From Takakia lepidozioides (lineage: Eukaryota > Streptophyta > Takakiopsida > Takakiales > Takakiaceae): DNA of 50,535 nt. The stretch is taken from assembly GCA_030704615.1 (NCBI GenBank), contig CM060731.1, positions 55,724,221 to 55,774,755 on the forward strand, given 5' to 3'. The notes under the pieces are model-generated. The model did not search any database. It saw only the letters and a program-made list of their open reading frames with translations, and was not told where the DNA came from. Numbering within the stretch: the first letter of the stretch is position 1; each line of letters starts with the position of its first letter. This document shows, piece after piece, positions 1 to 9,854 of the stretch. Both the position numbers and the translations under genes were made by a program.

Positions 1-2
1 GA

Positions 3-182
3 ATTAACACAATGTACCTGTTGGGAGTACCTTATGATCCTGGAAGGGAAGCTGCACGCAAATGCAGGCTAAGAGATGGGGCAAACAAGGAATGGGTAAG
101 AAGTAGGCGAGATTTGAAACCATTCATACCACCAGTGGGTGGTCAGCCAGTGAAGGTGGTCAGTGAGGACCCTGACACTTAA
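3..182 (+). CDS. C-terminal end of gag-PPR polyprotein of an LTR retroelement (partial)
   Basis: The reading frame is open from the window edge to a TAA at 180-182 and encodes the last 59 residues, ending in VVSEDPDT. The same peptide ends the complete 1093-residue ORF on the minus strand at 28889-32170, so this is the tail of a second copy of that retroelement in the opposite orientation. The stop is followed at once by the purine tract and the 3' LTR. Only the C-terminal tail is visible here. The gag-like and PPR parts would lie left of the window. This segment has no recognisable catalytic domain, and no function can be given to it alone. Confidence 0.8.
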   Translation: MNTMYLLGVPYDPGREAARKCRLRDGANKEWVRSRRDLKPFIPPVGGQPVKVVSEDPDT

Positions 183-202
183 AAAGGGAGACACACTACA
201 TA
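181..202 (+). other. polypurine tract of left gag-PPR LTR element
   Basis: AAAAAGGGAGACACACTACA directly precedes the TGTAGTG start of the 3' LTR. The same tract, on the minus strand, borders the 3' LTR of the second copy at 28869-28891. In LTR retroelements this position primes plus-strand DNA synthesis. Confidence 0.6.
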
Positions 203-1866
203 TGTAGTGTGAATGCAGGGGAGTGACATTACATTTTGGCTTCACCGTTAAGACCCTGCATCACTATAATGGGAGGGCCCTCATACCAACTGCAAGAGGG
301 ATATATCCCTCCATACAGGTAATTTTGTGGGCATACTGTACTCATGCGTTGCCAAAATAAAAATGGCTAAGTCGTGACCATGCATTTTTCATCCATGCGA
401 TGAACGTTTTCGTCATTGATGCTCAACCTAAAATCCGCGAGGAAGAAAAAACGAAGAGGAAGGTGACGGGCGATTCGTAGCAGCTGCCGCGAGCTGTGGT
501 GTTGACAGGGCAGTCTGTGTTGAGAGGTTGTACCTGCGCTGTGGGACTTCGCTTGGTTTAGAGGGCAGCATTAAGTGCCTCTGCTTGGTATTCTGTGTAA
601 AGGGAAGCGGTGCCGTCTTTCTCGTTGTGATGATCAATTCATGGAGATAGGAGCATGTAAGGAGAGCGGCGCACCACCGCTGCCGCCACTGTCTTGAAGA
701 TGACAGTTATGGGCAGATGAGCAAGCAAGGAGAACGGCCACCTGCCAGAAGCACAAGGAAGAGAATCTGAGCACAATCAATGGAGGTGATAAGGCATGTG
801 GAGTGCTGGCTGGATGGCAACACAGGTTATCTGTAATCAGGCTTCTAGCTGCCTTTTTGTCTTCTTGCTATAGGTCCATTTCAGTTCTTAAAGAGCTACA
901 TGCATAGAAGAATAGAGCAATTTAGTTGGCAAACCACAGGATGCTCCATAGGATGATGAGGAGACATCATGGCATGATAAACTCTGGAATCAAGACAAGG
1001 AGAAAAGGTTGTGGTGGCTGCTGACAGGCGATGGTGAGGTGCCATCTCGGCAGGCTGACCCACCGCTTCACTGGAGGATAAAAACAGATAAGTTGGTAGA
1101 CTGTGGGCTTCTTCTTTGGGGTGGACTTAGAAATCGCTTTTGGTAGATTTAGGACTGCCCTGGTTGTTGAAAGGAAAGGGTGGAGACATGTGATAGAGGA
1201 AAGGTTTTTGGAAATGGAATGGAGACTCTGGACTTCAAACCAGAACATGGAAGGAATGGATACACCTGCCGTCGTAGTGTCAGTAAGAAAAATGAGTGAA
1301 GAGAGAGAGAGAGAGACTGTTGTCACAGAAAACAGAATGGTCACTGTTGTCTTCATTCTTGTTCTTGTTTCAGTGTTGTAAACCTGCACACAATGCTGCG
1401 GGGGGGGTAGTGATACACTGGACCCAATGTAGATATAGCTTGTTTGCTTGGAGAGATAACTGAGGGTTAGCTGGAACTGTATGAAAACACAAAAGGGATA
1501 AGGTGTGATTTCAGCATTGTATCAGGATATGAACGACTTAAGCCCTTTTGTTGAAAGGAAAAGAGAGATGTTGGGTATTCAGGTTGAATCTGAAGAAGGG
1601 ATGAGAGCTGTTTTGGGAAATGGGATCTTTTAAAAGAAAGGGGTAGTGTGAAGGGTTGAGTATTGACGGAGAGAAGAGAGAGAGAGAGAGATAGAGAGAC
1701 TGATGAAAGGGATGGTTTTGCCTTGTGAGACCAAGGATGACTTCATGGCTGGCTGCACTGGATGCCTGGCGGAGTGTGCATTTGCATTACGTGATAGATG
1801 GGCTGTATGTGAAGAAGTAAGGAGCCTGTAGACATAGACAGAGATAGAGAAACAGACGAGAAAAGG

Positions 1867-1910
<44 letters not shown>

Positions 1911-2451
1911 GCTGCTCAGCAAAAAGGGTTGATGGGGGGATGGCCAACTTGGGGAGATTGAGATGAAGAAAGCATGAATCCTGAAGGAAAACCAGTGCCC
2001 CTGCAGTTTATGAAGATCTGAGCTGTCTCCCTCTAAATCTGTGTCACCATTACAAAAAGGGATTTCCGACATGTCACTGCTCAAGGGGGTTCACATTAAG
2101 GGTCGTATTCACCGCTGCCATTGGGCTGCTTGCATCACATAAAAGATCACGCCAACACTGTTGGCGCAGTGAGCATAGGGCCAGGCTGTTGCATAGAAGT
2201 AGAACCGAGGGCAAGAACAAACCAAAGACTCCCATCCATGTCTTCTCTTCCGCTGCGGCGTGGATGAGGATTCCGCAAACTCTGATCACGAACGAACCTG
2301 AAGGAAAAACCCATATAGCCTCATGACGATGGTTGGACAGAAAAGAGAACGCTCCTTTCCTTTGCCCTGATACTTCAACAGGGACGAGTAGGAGGAGTAC
2401 AGATTTAGGATTAACCAGAAGGGGATTCACGCCCCTTCTTTTCACACTACA
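203..2451 (+). repeat. 3' LTR of left gag-PPR retroelement
   Basis: This 2249-bp block starts TGTAGTGTGAA and ends TTCACACTACA, a perfect 11-bp terminal inverted repeat with TG...CA ends. It is nearly identical in reverse orientation to 26606-28868 and 32240-34476, differing mainly in GA/CT and poly-G/C tract lengths and a few substitutions. The 92- to 140-residue ORFs inside it recur in all three LTR copies and overlap on both strands, so they look like by-products of the repeat. The right border abuts CATCCAAGG, which is transposase coding sequence, so the element landed in transposase copy A. Its 5' part lies outside the window. Confidence 0.9.
1870..1907. repeat. (GA)n microsatellite inside LTR
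   Basis: A pure GA run within the LTR. The equivalent CT runs in the other LTR copies (about 27149-27200 and 32772-32808) differ in length, as expected for replication slippage after insertion. Smaller GA runs occur at 1300-1316 and 1676-1692. Confidence 0.9.
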
Positions 2452-4649
2452 CATCCAAGGTAGCAGGTTTCCAGGGCAAGGCAGCGAATCCGATCGTTGT
2501 TACATTTTCAAAATGTCGACGTGTGGGCCTGGGAGTGGAGTCGACTTGGTCACTCGCATGACAACTGGAAACTTGTCGAATGCTTGGGTGATGTTGATCA
2601 CATCAAGCGAATTACAAACCATCAGTGGGTGACTATGGGTGCGCATGTTTATGACTATCACTCCAAGATGCTCATGACGATTGCAATCTGCGAGATGAAA
2701 GGGAGGACACACAGTCCGAGATGCATCTGTGGGAGGGCATAAACAGCAGATGGCAAGGGCGGGATTGCCAGAGCCCAATTTCAGGGGATCATGGCAGACA
2801 ACAAAGCTCAGGCCAACTGGGCAGCGGTGCGGCGTGTGTACGGTGAGGACCCAATGTTCCAATGGAGGGGAAAGAGAGATCCTGTGGATTCCATTGGATG
2901 CAGAGTCTATCCCACTACACTACCAAATTTGTTGCTAGCTCATTCCAGGCTGAACACCGTGTCCTTTGTACGGCGTGGAAGGATGCACCCACATTTGATG
3001 ACGCGGAGGTTAAGTTTGCTATCATCGAGGCTTGGTGGAACACGTCAGGTGCAGTGGAGACAACCAATCTGGGAGCATTGCACAGCTGGTTGGGTGGTGG
3101 CATTTTCGGTATCGACAGTTCGGACAGTACATGCGGGAGGTAGGCTGCTGTCATTTTCGTTCATTTGTCTTTCTGTTACGGACATTTCGATTGGTCCCTC
3201 ACCGTTGTTTGTGTCCTTCTAGGAGCGGTGCTTGGATTCCGACACGGACATGCCGAACACGAATATGGCAGAATCGGTCCACTCCTCCTGGCGAGCGTCT
3301 TCTGCCGCACATCTGGTGGACGTAGTGACGGCCACAACGGAGGACATCGACAGAGCAATCATGCAGCAAGCCACGTACTACAAGTTCCTGAGCGGCAAAC
3401 AATGGGGCTTTGGGCCGGACAGGGAGGAATTGTTGGTACGAACAGCTTCGAGGTCCAAGAATCCAGTGAAATGGGCGACAGCATTGCGAGAGAAATCAAA
3501 GGGACGCCTCTGCACCGCAGAGGTGAACACCTAGAGGGGGACGTCCGGACTCGCCCTGTCAGGCGGAGGATTGAAGAGGAACCCGGGTACGAAGAGGATT
3601 CCTGGAGATCCGACAGGAACATTCGGACAGCACCTCGAGGTCCCGTCATGTTGCCGCACAATGTGTCTTCCAGCAGTGGAAGCCCAAGAAATTCCAGATC
3701 GCCGTCGCCTTCAACCGGGGATTTCGTGCAACAAATTCCCACCGCTCCCTTGCCCACATTCCGCCCGCTGTTATGCAGTATGGCCAAGCCATTGTGGAGA
3801 CGACTGTGTCTGCCTCACAGTGGAGAATTGCTCGCACAAAGCCGTCGTTTCGAGGAAGGTGTTCCGCAATTCGTGTGGATACACGGCAACGTTGTTTAGA
3901 GATGATAAGGAGGAATCCAGATGGGGCTGTCCCTGCTCCTACTTTTACAGGAAGATTTGTCCATGCAAAGTTTGCGGAGGCGACAACCACCCAGTTCTGG
4001 TTCTGCAGGCACGACATTATGACTTGCGTGTATGGAAAGCCCAAGTACGGCATACAGACAATGCCAGAGGCTCCCCCGGTGTGGCCGGTGGAACCAGGCT
4101 GCGATCTGAGTCAGGTTGAGGCCGACGCCCTTACCGCCGCAGGATTTCGGATGGTGCAGCGCACTGACGTGCCCAGACAACCATTCCGCTTCCACAGCCT
4201 CCACCACCGACCCCTGTGAGAGCAAGAACAATGGGACACGACAGCTCTAAGCATCCTACACACCGTTGGGGAAACCGAAGAGGCGGCGACCTCCCTCAAA
4301 AGTGAACGAGACAAGGATGGGGAATGCACTTCGGATGAACTGTACAATCCAGAGCTCGACAGAAGTGCCCCCACCAGGATTCGGGCGTGTGTATCAGATG
4401 GCCACGGCGGGCTCAGCTGTTCGCAATGAGGTGTACACCATCACCATTTCAGAATTACCCACCTGCAATTGCACCGACTTCCAGATCATGGCGAACAAGG
4501 GGGCATCATACTGCCCTTGCAAGCATTTGTACTACGTGTACCTAAAGAGACTCCGTTGTAATTCCACAACTCATCACTTCATACATGCACCAGGGTTGAG
4601 CCCCAGGAGGTTCACACTCTTCTGAATATGGATCCAGGGGACCAGTGAG
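2452..4649 (+). pseudogene. Mutator-like DDE/SWIM transposase, copy A, broken
   Basis: Compared with copies C and D, this copy starts inside the conserved GSRFPGQGSESDRC segment. It keeps the DDE-like core in pieces: an acidic segment at about 2680-2720, the MADNKAQANWAAVRRVYG stretch at about 2790-2845, and the HWMQSL segment near 2890. An intron follows (GTAGGCTGCTG at about 3140 to CTTCTAG at about 3222), then a second exon ending in the SWIM zinc finger (CNC...CPCKH, about 4465-4530). Reading continues only by changing frame several times, for example near 2590, near 2710, near 2865, at about 3500 (one base lost relative to copy C) and near 4600, so the copy is non-functional. It retains the AAA codon (FKMST) where copies B and C have TAA. 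Function inferred from the family: DNA cut-and-paste transposition in the nucleus. Confidence 0.8.
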
Positions 4650-5489
4650 CTTGGCTTGCGGTCCAATACAATGGTACGCCCCGGATAGTAGAACTGTACT
4701 GCTGCCAGTACCTCAGACTCTGGCCACACAAAGGTCCGACATATGTCTTGCCTACCAGTAACCTGTTTTGATCGAACTAAGATATTACTATATCGTTCAC
4801 TTGTTTCCACGTGCATGTATTTTGTATGTTGGAGGGTTCATGTTTTTCTGCTTTCCGAAAACTTGCTCTCCTCATTCGACCTCCGACAAGGAAATGCGGC
4901 GCCGAATTTCCAAGTATCGTCGTAGGTACCCCCAGAGGCGGCCTTCGCCAACACCAACCCGCTCCGAAATTTCACACGTGCGAACCCTAATGCGGCACCC
5001 TATTTCCCAGTTCAGTTGCAAACTTTCCCGCCGAATACCCGAAGAAGACAGAATTGTGAAGTACTGCAGACTGTATTGGTGCAGACTCCATTGGTTCAAT
5101 CGCGGCAAAAGGGTCAGCTTCATTCCAATGTTAAGGCATGTAAAACCGCGGAATACTCTATACATGCCAGTATGCGACGTCCTTTTGCAGTGGTATACTG
5201 GATTTCCCGTTGCACGGTCACTTATTTCCATGAGCGGATCTATAAAACCATGAGCGGACTTGTTACTGACGACATATCTTCGCCGCAATACATGATCTGG
5301 AACGTCCAAAAACGGCAAGGTCAAATAAAAAACTATTATTTTAATACTTGTTTAATCTGCCGCATTTCCAAATTTGGAGGAGTCCGCTCATGAAATCCGC
5401 GTATCTTAGACTTCGGCTCACCGCTCATGCGGCTCATGCGGCTCATGGCTCATGGCTCATGGTTTCTGCTCATGAAATAGTAAACCTCC
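4650..5489 (+). repeat. family I terminal region, copy A
   Basis: About 840 bp between the transposase stop and the element end, matching copy C at 17294-18136 in reverse. It carries one degenerate family I palindrome (GGAAATGCGGCGCCGAATTT, about 4889) and a cluster of GGCTCATG units before the terminal CCTCC. The TGAGC-type repeats near both families' ends are candidate transposase-binding sites; that role is inferred. Confidence 0.7.
4872..5324 (-). CDS. conserved small ORF in element terminal region (150 aa), unknown
   Basis: This ORF lies opposite the transposase strand and starts MTLPFLDVPDHV. The same start and frame remain open in copy C (17450-17788, 112 residues), with a few substitutions between the two. 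No domain was recognised. It is basic, with no signal peptide or membrane segment, and part of it reads through the palindrome DNA. Because copies A and C are closely related, an open frame in both is weak evidence of coding. It could be a small accessory protein of the element or chance. Confidence 0.25.
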   Translation of the reverse strand: MTLPFLDVPDHVLRRRYVVSNKSAHGFIDPLMEISDRATGNPVYHCKRTSHTGMYRVFRGFTCLNIGMKLTLLPRLNQWSLHQYSLQYFTILSSSGIRRESLQLNWEIGCRIRVRTCEISERVGVGEGRLWGYLRRYLEIRRRISLSEVE

Positions 5490-5590
5490 CTACCACAGCG
5501 TGTCACAGCCTATCACAGCTTACCACAGTGCATCACAGCCTATCACAGCGTAACACAATATGACACAGCCTGTCACAGCTCAACACAGCC
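5490..5590. repeat. CACAG minisatellite fragment
   Basis: Tandem CACAGCCTATCACAGC-like units about 8-16 bp long. The same motif fills larger arrays at 9977-10320 and 11325-11555 inside LTR-like sequence, so this may be the edge of a related LTR cut by copy A. Confidence 0.7.
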
Positions 5591-6280
5591 TACTAAAGTT
5601 ACACGATCCATAGAATCAGTGACAAGTGGACACATAATAACTTCAGGAAAATGGCTGACGGAAGAGGAAACGGAAATTACTTTAAAAATGGACATGTGGA
5701 GGTCGGGGCGCGACACACAGCCGAGAAGGAAGTGCAAGAACAGGTGTCAAAAAGAAAGAGGACAAGAACGGCCGTCAAAAGGGATGAAAGGCGGGCCCAT
5801 TAATGAGTACGGAAAAAGAGAAACGGAACGAACGGCAAGTACAGAAAAGTGGAATTCTTGTCACATGTGTGATCCTAGTGGACTATCCAACAGGGAAAGT
5901 CCACTAAAGAAGATAAATCTAAATCCAGTCACAACGGATACAGCCAATAGAAAACCAGAGAAAGGATCAAGAAAATGGAGGGAAATTGAGCGCAAGAGGC
6001 GGCGTCGTTCTGAGTAACGGGCGTCTCGACAGGACAGACCATCAATGCTATACCTTGGAAACTATGGAGGAACTAACAGACTATATACGCTCGCAATATT
6101 ACTTACGCAGTGGCATAGACACGAAAGGACAAAGCGGAGCTTTTTTCTTGAGCGATGCTTGCAAGCCCCGCAGGCTTACAAGAAATTACCCATAGCTTTC
6201 TGCGACAATCATACGTCTATGCTTTGTGCACTACAGGCATTCCTGCAGTTGTTACAGCCAAAACAGTTCTGTGAGTCTAA
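5591..6280. other. interval without a recognisable gene
   Basis: Purine-rich sequence. It contains a 132-codon ORF (5619-6017, +) that is very rich in Lys, Arg, Glu and Thr and matches no family I recognise. It lies between the CACAG minisatellite and the gag-like ORFs, where the leader of an LTR element would be. No primer-binding site was found. Confidence 0.4.
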
Positions 6281-7198
6281 AATGAAGAGAGTGAGAGGAA
6301 TGGAGGAAATCAGGGTGAAGAGCACCACAATTCTGCAGAAACAAACGATTGCTACCCACAGGCGATACAGATACTAGAGGAGCTGAGATTGCAAGGATTG
6401 CAAAGCCTAGATTGGACACTACACCATAGACAGTACATGTTACAATTTTTGCAGAACTTTGAGCCAAGGACAGGAACAACAACGGTGAAGGGAGTTGAAT
6501 TAATGATTACTCCCCTATACCTCCAGCAATTGTTTCGATTGCCAGCAGGTCAGGTGCATGTGGAGCAACACAGGGCAAGACTGCAAATAGAGGACTTATT
6601 CCAAGAAGGGAGTTTCTTTAAAACTCAGGGTTATGCTTGTACCAAGGCTGTGTACCCAGGGTTAAAAGAGGTAGGCCAGGTATTGAACGTTCTGATTGCC
6701 ATGAAACAGAACCAACAGTATTTGAGCAGATCCTTCACGGAGGAAATACTCAAAGGCCTGAAGGGACGAGAGGTACAATGGGCGGACATAATGTACAACG
6801 CACTGATAGAGGAGATGAAAAGATTACAAGGTACTACCGCAAAGTCTCCTATAATAGTGTCTGGCCCAATCATTGCTCAAATAATCCTTGATTCTGGCAT
6901 ACTTAATGCGCAAGAAAGAAAGGAAATGGGAGTGTTTGAGCCAGCAACAACTGCAATGGAAGAGCAAGGCTCTTCACATAGTGAGGATGGACTAGCAGGG
7001 CAACCTGAGACTAAGAAGCAGAGACGGGGAAGACTGTGGTGGCGAATCCACTGGCTTCACGGATTCCGCATGATAATGTTTCCCAAGCTCATGGCCAGGA
7101 AGGGGCACAGCAGCACAGAGAAATGCTATTACTGGAAGCAGGACCTTCAGAGAGGGAGGAGGAAGTTACTTCTGCATCACAACCATCACAGCCACTGA
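6281..7198 (+). CDS. gag-like ORF of an LTR element, unassigned
   Basis: The frame is open from about 6281 to 7198, roughly 305 codons, with no ATG until 6437. It is either an exon, a downstream part of a broken gag, or initiates at a non-ATG codon. The protein is mostly helical. It has a segment of the type TTTVKGVELMITPLYLQQLF followed by RLPAGQ, a pattern (conserved beta/turn then ITP...LP) that I associate with gag-like or plant-mobile-domain-like proteins in plant repeats. That assignment is weak. Shorter ORFs, many frame breaks and an LTR with a purine tract at 9837-9854 follow, so an LTR retroelement without a visible polymerase is the best reading. Confidence 0.35.
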   Translation, partial: NEESERNGGNQGEEHHNSAETNDCYPQAIQILEELRLQGLQSLDWTLHHRQYMLQFLQNFEPRTGTTTVKGVELMITPLYLQQLFRLPAGQVHVEQHRARLQIEDLFQEGSFFKTQGYACTKAVYPGLKEVGQVLNVLIAMKQNQQYLSRSFTEEILKGLKGREVQWADIMYNALIEEMKRLQGTTAKSPIIVSGPIIAQIILDSGILNAQERKEMGVFEPATTAMEEQGSSHSEDGLAGQPETKKQRRGRLWWRIHWLHGFRMIMFPKLMARKGHSSTEKCYYWKQDLQRGRRKLLLHHNHHSH

Positions 7199-7294
7199 AC
7201 GACTTGTCACAAGGTCACAAGTTATCCATGCAGCTCAACCAGAAATAATTGATTTGGAAAGTGAAGGTTAGATATTCCAACTACAGAACAGATA

Positions 7295-7594
7295 GTGGCA
7301 GAAATAGAGAAGGGGGACCTTCTCTATGAATATTTTGGTCTGGTCAAGGAGACAGAAATCCCAGAGGTGCAACAGTTGCCCAAGGCAAATCCTGAGGTGC
7401 ATATAATACACACACCTGTGTCGGAGGTACCACAGGCGGAAGGTCATGACACTGTAGCACTGGTGATAGATGAAGTAGTTCAGGAAGAAAATCCGGTGGG
7501 ACAATGGCCTGAATGGTTAGTGAGACATCACACTGTTGAAGATCAGGAGGAACACAGCAACCTCACCATGATGACCCTCAACAGGCAATGCTGA
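7295..7594 (+). CDS. acidic ORF fragment of the same LTR element, unknown
   Basis: 99 residues, acidic, with no recognised domain. It lies between the gag-like ORF and the coiled-coil ORFs and overlaps the next ORF by a few bases in another frame. It is probably one piece of a longer, now frame-broken, protein. Confidence 0.25.
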   Translation: MAEIEKGDLLYEYFGLVKETEIPEVQQLPKANPEVHIIHTPVSEVPQAEGHDTVALVIDEVVQEENPVGQWPEWLVRHHTVEDQEEHSNLTMMTLNRQC

Positions 7595-8117
7595 TGAGTT
7601 CCATAGGCAGGACACTTAATTTGTTGGGGACTTATGTCAAATCCCATGTTCCAATTACCCAATTGACAGCCTTGAAAGAGGAACTCAGGAAGGAGTTTGA
7701 GGCTCGACTTGCCACTGAGTGTGCAAACAAGGTCGATGAAGAGGTCACTCTCAAGATGAAGCAGGACTTGGAATACAGAAAATGGCTTTGCAATTGGCCA
7801 AGCAACAATTGATTGAGGCAGGCCTCGCGCAAGACCAGTTGCACGAAGCACATAAGCAACAGCTATACCAAATGCAGGTGCAGCATGAAAGCAAGTTGCA
7901 AGAACTGAATGCACTACATACGGAGTTGCAGACAGTGCATAACAGGATGGCGATACAATGTGCTACATTTACAACTATGCTTGACCAATCTACAAAAGAA
8001 ATAAACAGTCAAGCGGAAAAATGTACGAAGGCAGAAGAAGAGAATGTTGAGCAAATGAAGCTCATTGTCGATATGAAGAATACAATCTGTCGCAATGAAG
8101 ATACTTTCAAGCAATAA
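7588..8117 (+). pseudogene. coiled-coil protein segment, frame-broken
   Basis: Two overlapping frames (7588-7812 and 7782-8117) together encode a Gln/Glu/Lys-rich heptad-like region, for example LKMKQDLEYRK followed by EAHKQQLYQMQVQHESKLQE. This is typical of a long coiled coil. The frame changes near 7790, and a further break near 8117 (TAA) leads into more coiled-coil-like fragments to about 8500. It is likely the middle of the gag-like protein begun at 6281. Confidence 0.35.
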
Positions 8118-9241
8118 CAGGCAGATTGAAGCTGATCAAGAGAAGCACATCGTGGAGTTGCAACAAACCATCATGGCCAATAAAAAATGAAATCGCGTCA
8201 ATAACAAGGCTTGGAAGGAAGCCAATAATCTACTTGCTGCTTATGCGCAATTGGTTGAACCTCAGGCGAAGCGCATGGAGGCTTTACAACAGCAGTTGGA
8301 ATTGTACAAGCTGAGAGAGGAGCAAACTCTCAGGGGAACCACAAGCAAATTTGTGGATAACAGCCTTATGCAGGTCTGGTTAGCACAAGGGCAGTAGAGG
8401 GCAAAGCACCACGGAAGCTCACCCAAAGCGAGATGAATGAGCTCAGGTTGCAGGTGCAGAAATTGCCACAACTACTATAGACAAAGTCTATAGTAGGATA
8501 GCAGAGTTACAAGAGGATGTAGACGGACTCTAGACTCAAGTGGAAGAACTCACTTCAAACATCGACCAAAGAGTCTATATCCCTCAGGAACAGCTAATGG
8601 CTTCTTATTTACAAGCCAGAACTTTGGCTTTCAGTCTTCACAGGAGGTGCAGGAGATGCCAATGATACAGGAGCCAGTACCACCACCACCACAACAGGTC
8701 ACTGTACCAATAGCTGAACCTGTGGTTCTACAACCACACCACAGCCACCACAGCCGGAGGTATGGGGCAATGCCGCTTTTAACCACCTAAAACTCCAGCT
8801 GCAAGGGAGTACAGTAGGGCTATGATTATGCCCTTCACCAAATTCCCATCATGTTGGATTTGGCTTGGAAAGAATTTAGTCCTCCGCATCATTCGCACAT
8901 TACTACCAAATCATGCGTATTGGCTGCCAGTGGCAACTAGGACTAAAGTTCTTCCGAACAATCAACATATTGAGATCATCACTTTGCACAATACTGGCAC
9001 GAGGCAGGTACCATGTTGAGGGAATTGATTGCTTTCCAGGTTGTACATGGACTCATTTATACCAAGACAAGGAGATAGCAAGTATTGTCATGGGGTGCGG
9101 GTTATACTACGCTGCTTGTTTTCTGGTACGTTACCACATTGAGCAACAAAAGATGCAAACACGCTTTCAAAGTTATTCCAGTGGAGATCATTGGGTATTA
9201 CCTTCGGTGCCACCTCATATGTACCTATATGACCCAAAGTT
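8118..9241. other. degraded continuation of the LTR-element coding region
   Basis: Several short ORFs in all plus frames carry coiled-coil and Pro/Gln-rich fragments (CAG/CCA runs at about 8670-8750). Stops are frequent and no intact gene is seen. The region links the coiled-coil part to the 9242-9823 ORF and reads as one decayed gene. Confidence 0.4.
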
Positions 9242-9823
9242 ATGATGCAAAAGGATTCTCAAATTCGTTCATGGTTTCAAGCAGCCTGCAACCATTTGTC
9301 AACACAGAAATTCGGCATTGATGACATTTTCTATAAGGGACATGTGGCATGGAAGTACTTGCACGCTGCATCAGTAATTGGTACCCCACTCACCTGGACA
9401 GACAAGGAGCTCAGTGTCTACACCAATTTTGCTGTTCAACGGTTACACCATGTTGTAAAATACAAACTTCCAGACATGGTAGGACAGCATTGTATGCCCC
9501 AGATGATTACACAAAAAGCTCGAAAATTAAAACACCTGAGAGGCGATGAGGATTCTGATACAACTGTTTCTTCACCGAATTCTTTTGACATGGGAGAAGA
9601 CTATGCAATTCAGATGGAAGAGAAGAAGCGACGGGGATCTCCTATGCCGGAAAGATTACCTCGATATCAGCCTCCAGAGGCCTCACTTATCCAGGTAGTG
9701 ATCAACCATCTCCGTCAACCAGAAACAGACCTCGGGCTCGTACACACAGTCCGCCAAGAAACTCTCAACGTCAAGAAGGTGCTCACTCACAAAGGTTTGC
9801 TAATCAAAATCAGTAAACCGTGA
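9242..9823 (+). CDS. C-terminal ORF of the LTR element, unknown
   Basis: 193 residues open to the TGA at 9821-9823. The N-terminal half is compact (YKGHVAWKYLHAASVIGTPL, then WTDKELSVYTNF). The C-terminal half is low-complexity, basic and polar, rich in Pro, Arg and Glu. No protease, reverse transcriptase or integrase motif was seen. The purine tract and LTR start 14-32 bp downstream, as expected for the last ORF of an LTR element. Confidence 0.35.
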   Translation: MMQKDSQIRSWFQAACNHLSTQKFGIDDIFYKGHVAWKYLHAASVIGTPLTWTDKELSVYTNFAVQRLHHVVKYKLPDMVGQHCMPQMITQKARKLKHLRGDEDSDTTVSSPNSFDMGEDYAIQMEEKKRRGSPMPERLPRYQPPEASLIQVVINHLRQPETDLGLVHTVRQETLNVKKVLTHKGLLIKISKP

Positions 9824-9836
9824 GGACACGGCTTTT

Positions 9837-9854
9837 TGAGGGGGGAAGGGGTAA
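9837..9854 (+). other. polypurine tract of the older LTR element
   Basis: GAGGGGGGAAGGGGTAA lies immediately before the TGTTAGAGG start of the LTR. A G/A tract next to a TG-starting LTR is the usual plus-strand priming site. Confidence 0.55.

Larger units (their letters stand above)
2452..5489 (+). mobile_element. Mutator-like element family I, copy A (right part, truncated by LTR element)
   Basis: The sequence matches copy C (17294-20340, reverse strand) nearly base for base: the second half of the transposase gene, then a terminal region ending in AGTAAACCTCC at 5489. The end carries repeated CATGAGCC-type units (5424-5475, seen here as GGCTCATG), as copies B and C do at 12089 and 17294. 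The left portion is cut by the LTR at 2451 and lies outside the window. After 5489 the sequence changes to a CACAG minisatellite, so the insertion target was probably the older LTR element that follows. A 9-bp target duplication cannot be checked because the other end is absent. Confidence 0.8.

Noticed and set aside
967-1389. 140- and 92-residue ORFs repeated three times (967-1389, 27643-28104, 33290-33712)
   Set aside because: They lie inside LTRs, overlap on opposite strands, and are conserved only because the LTR copies are young.
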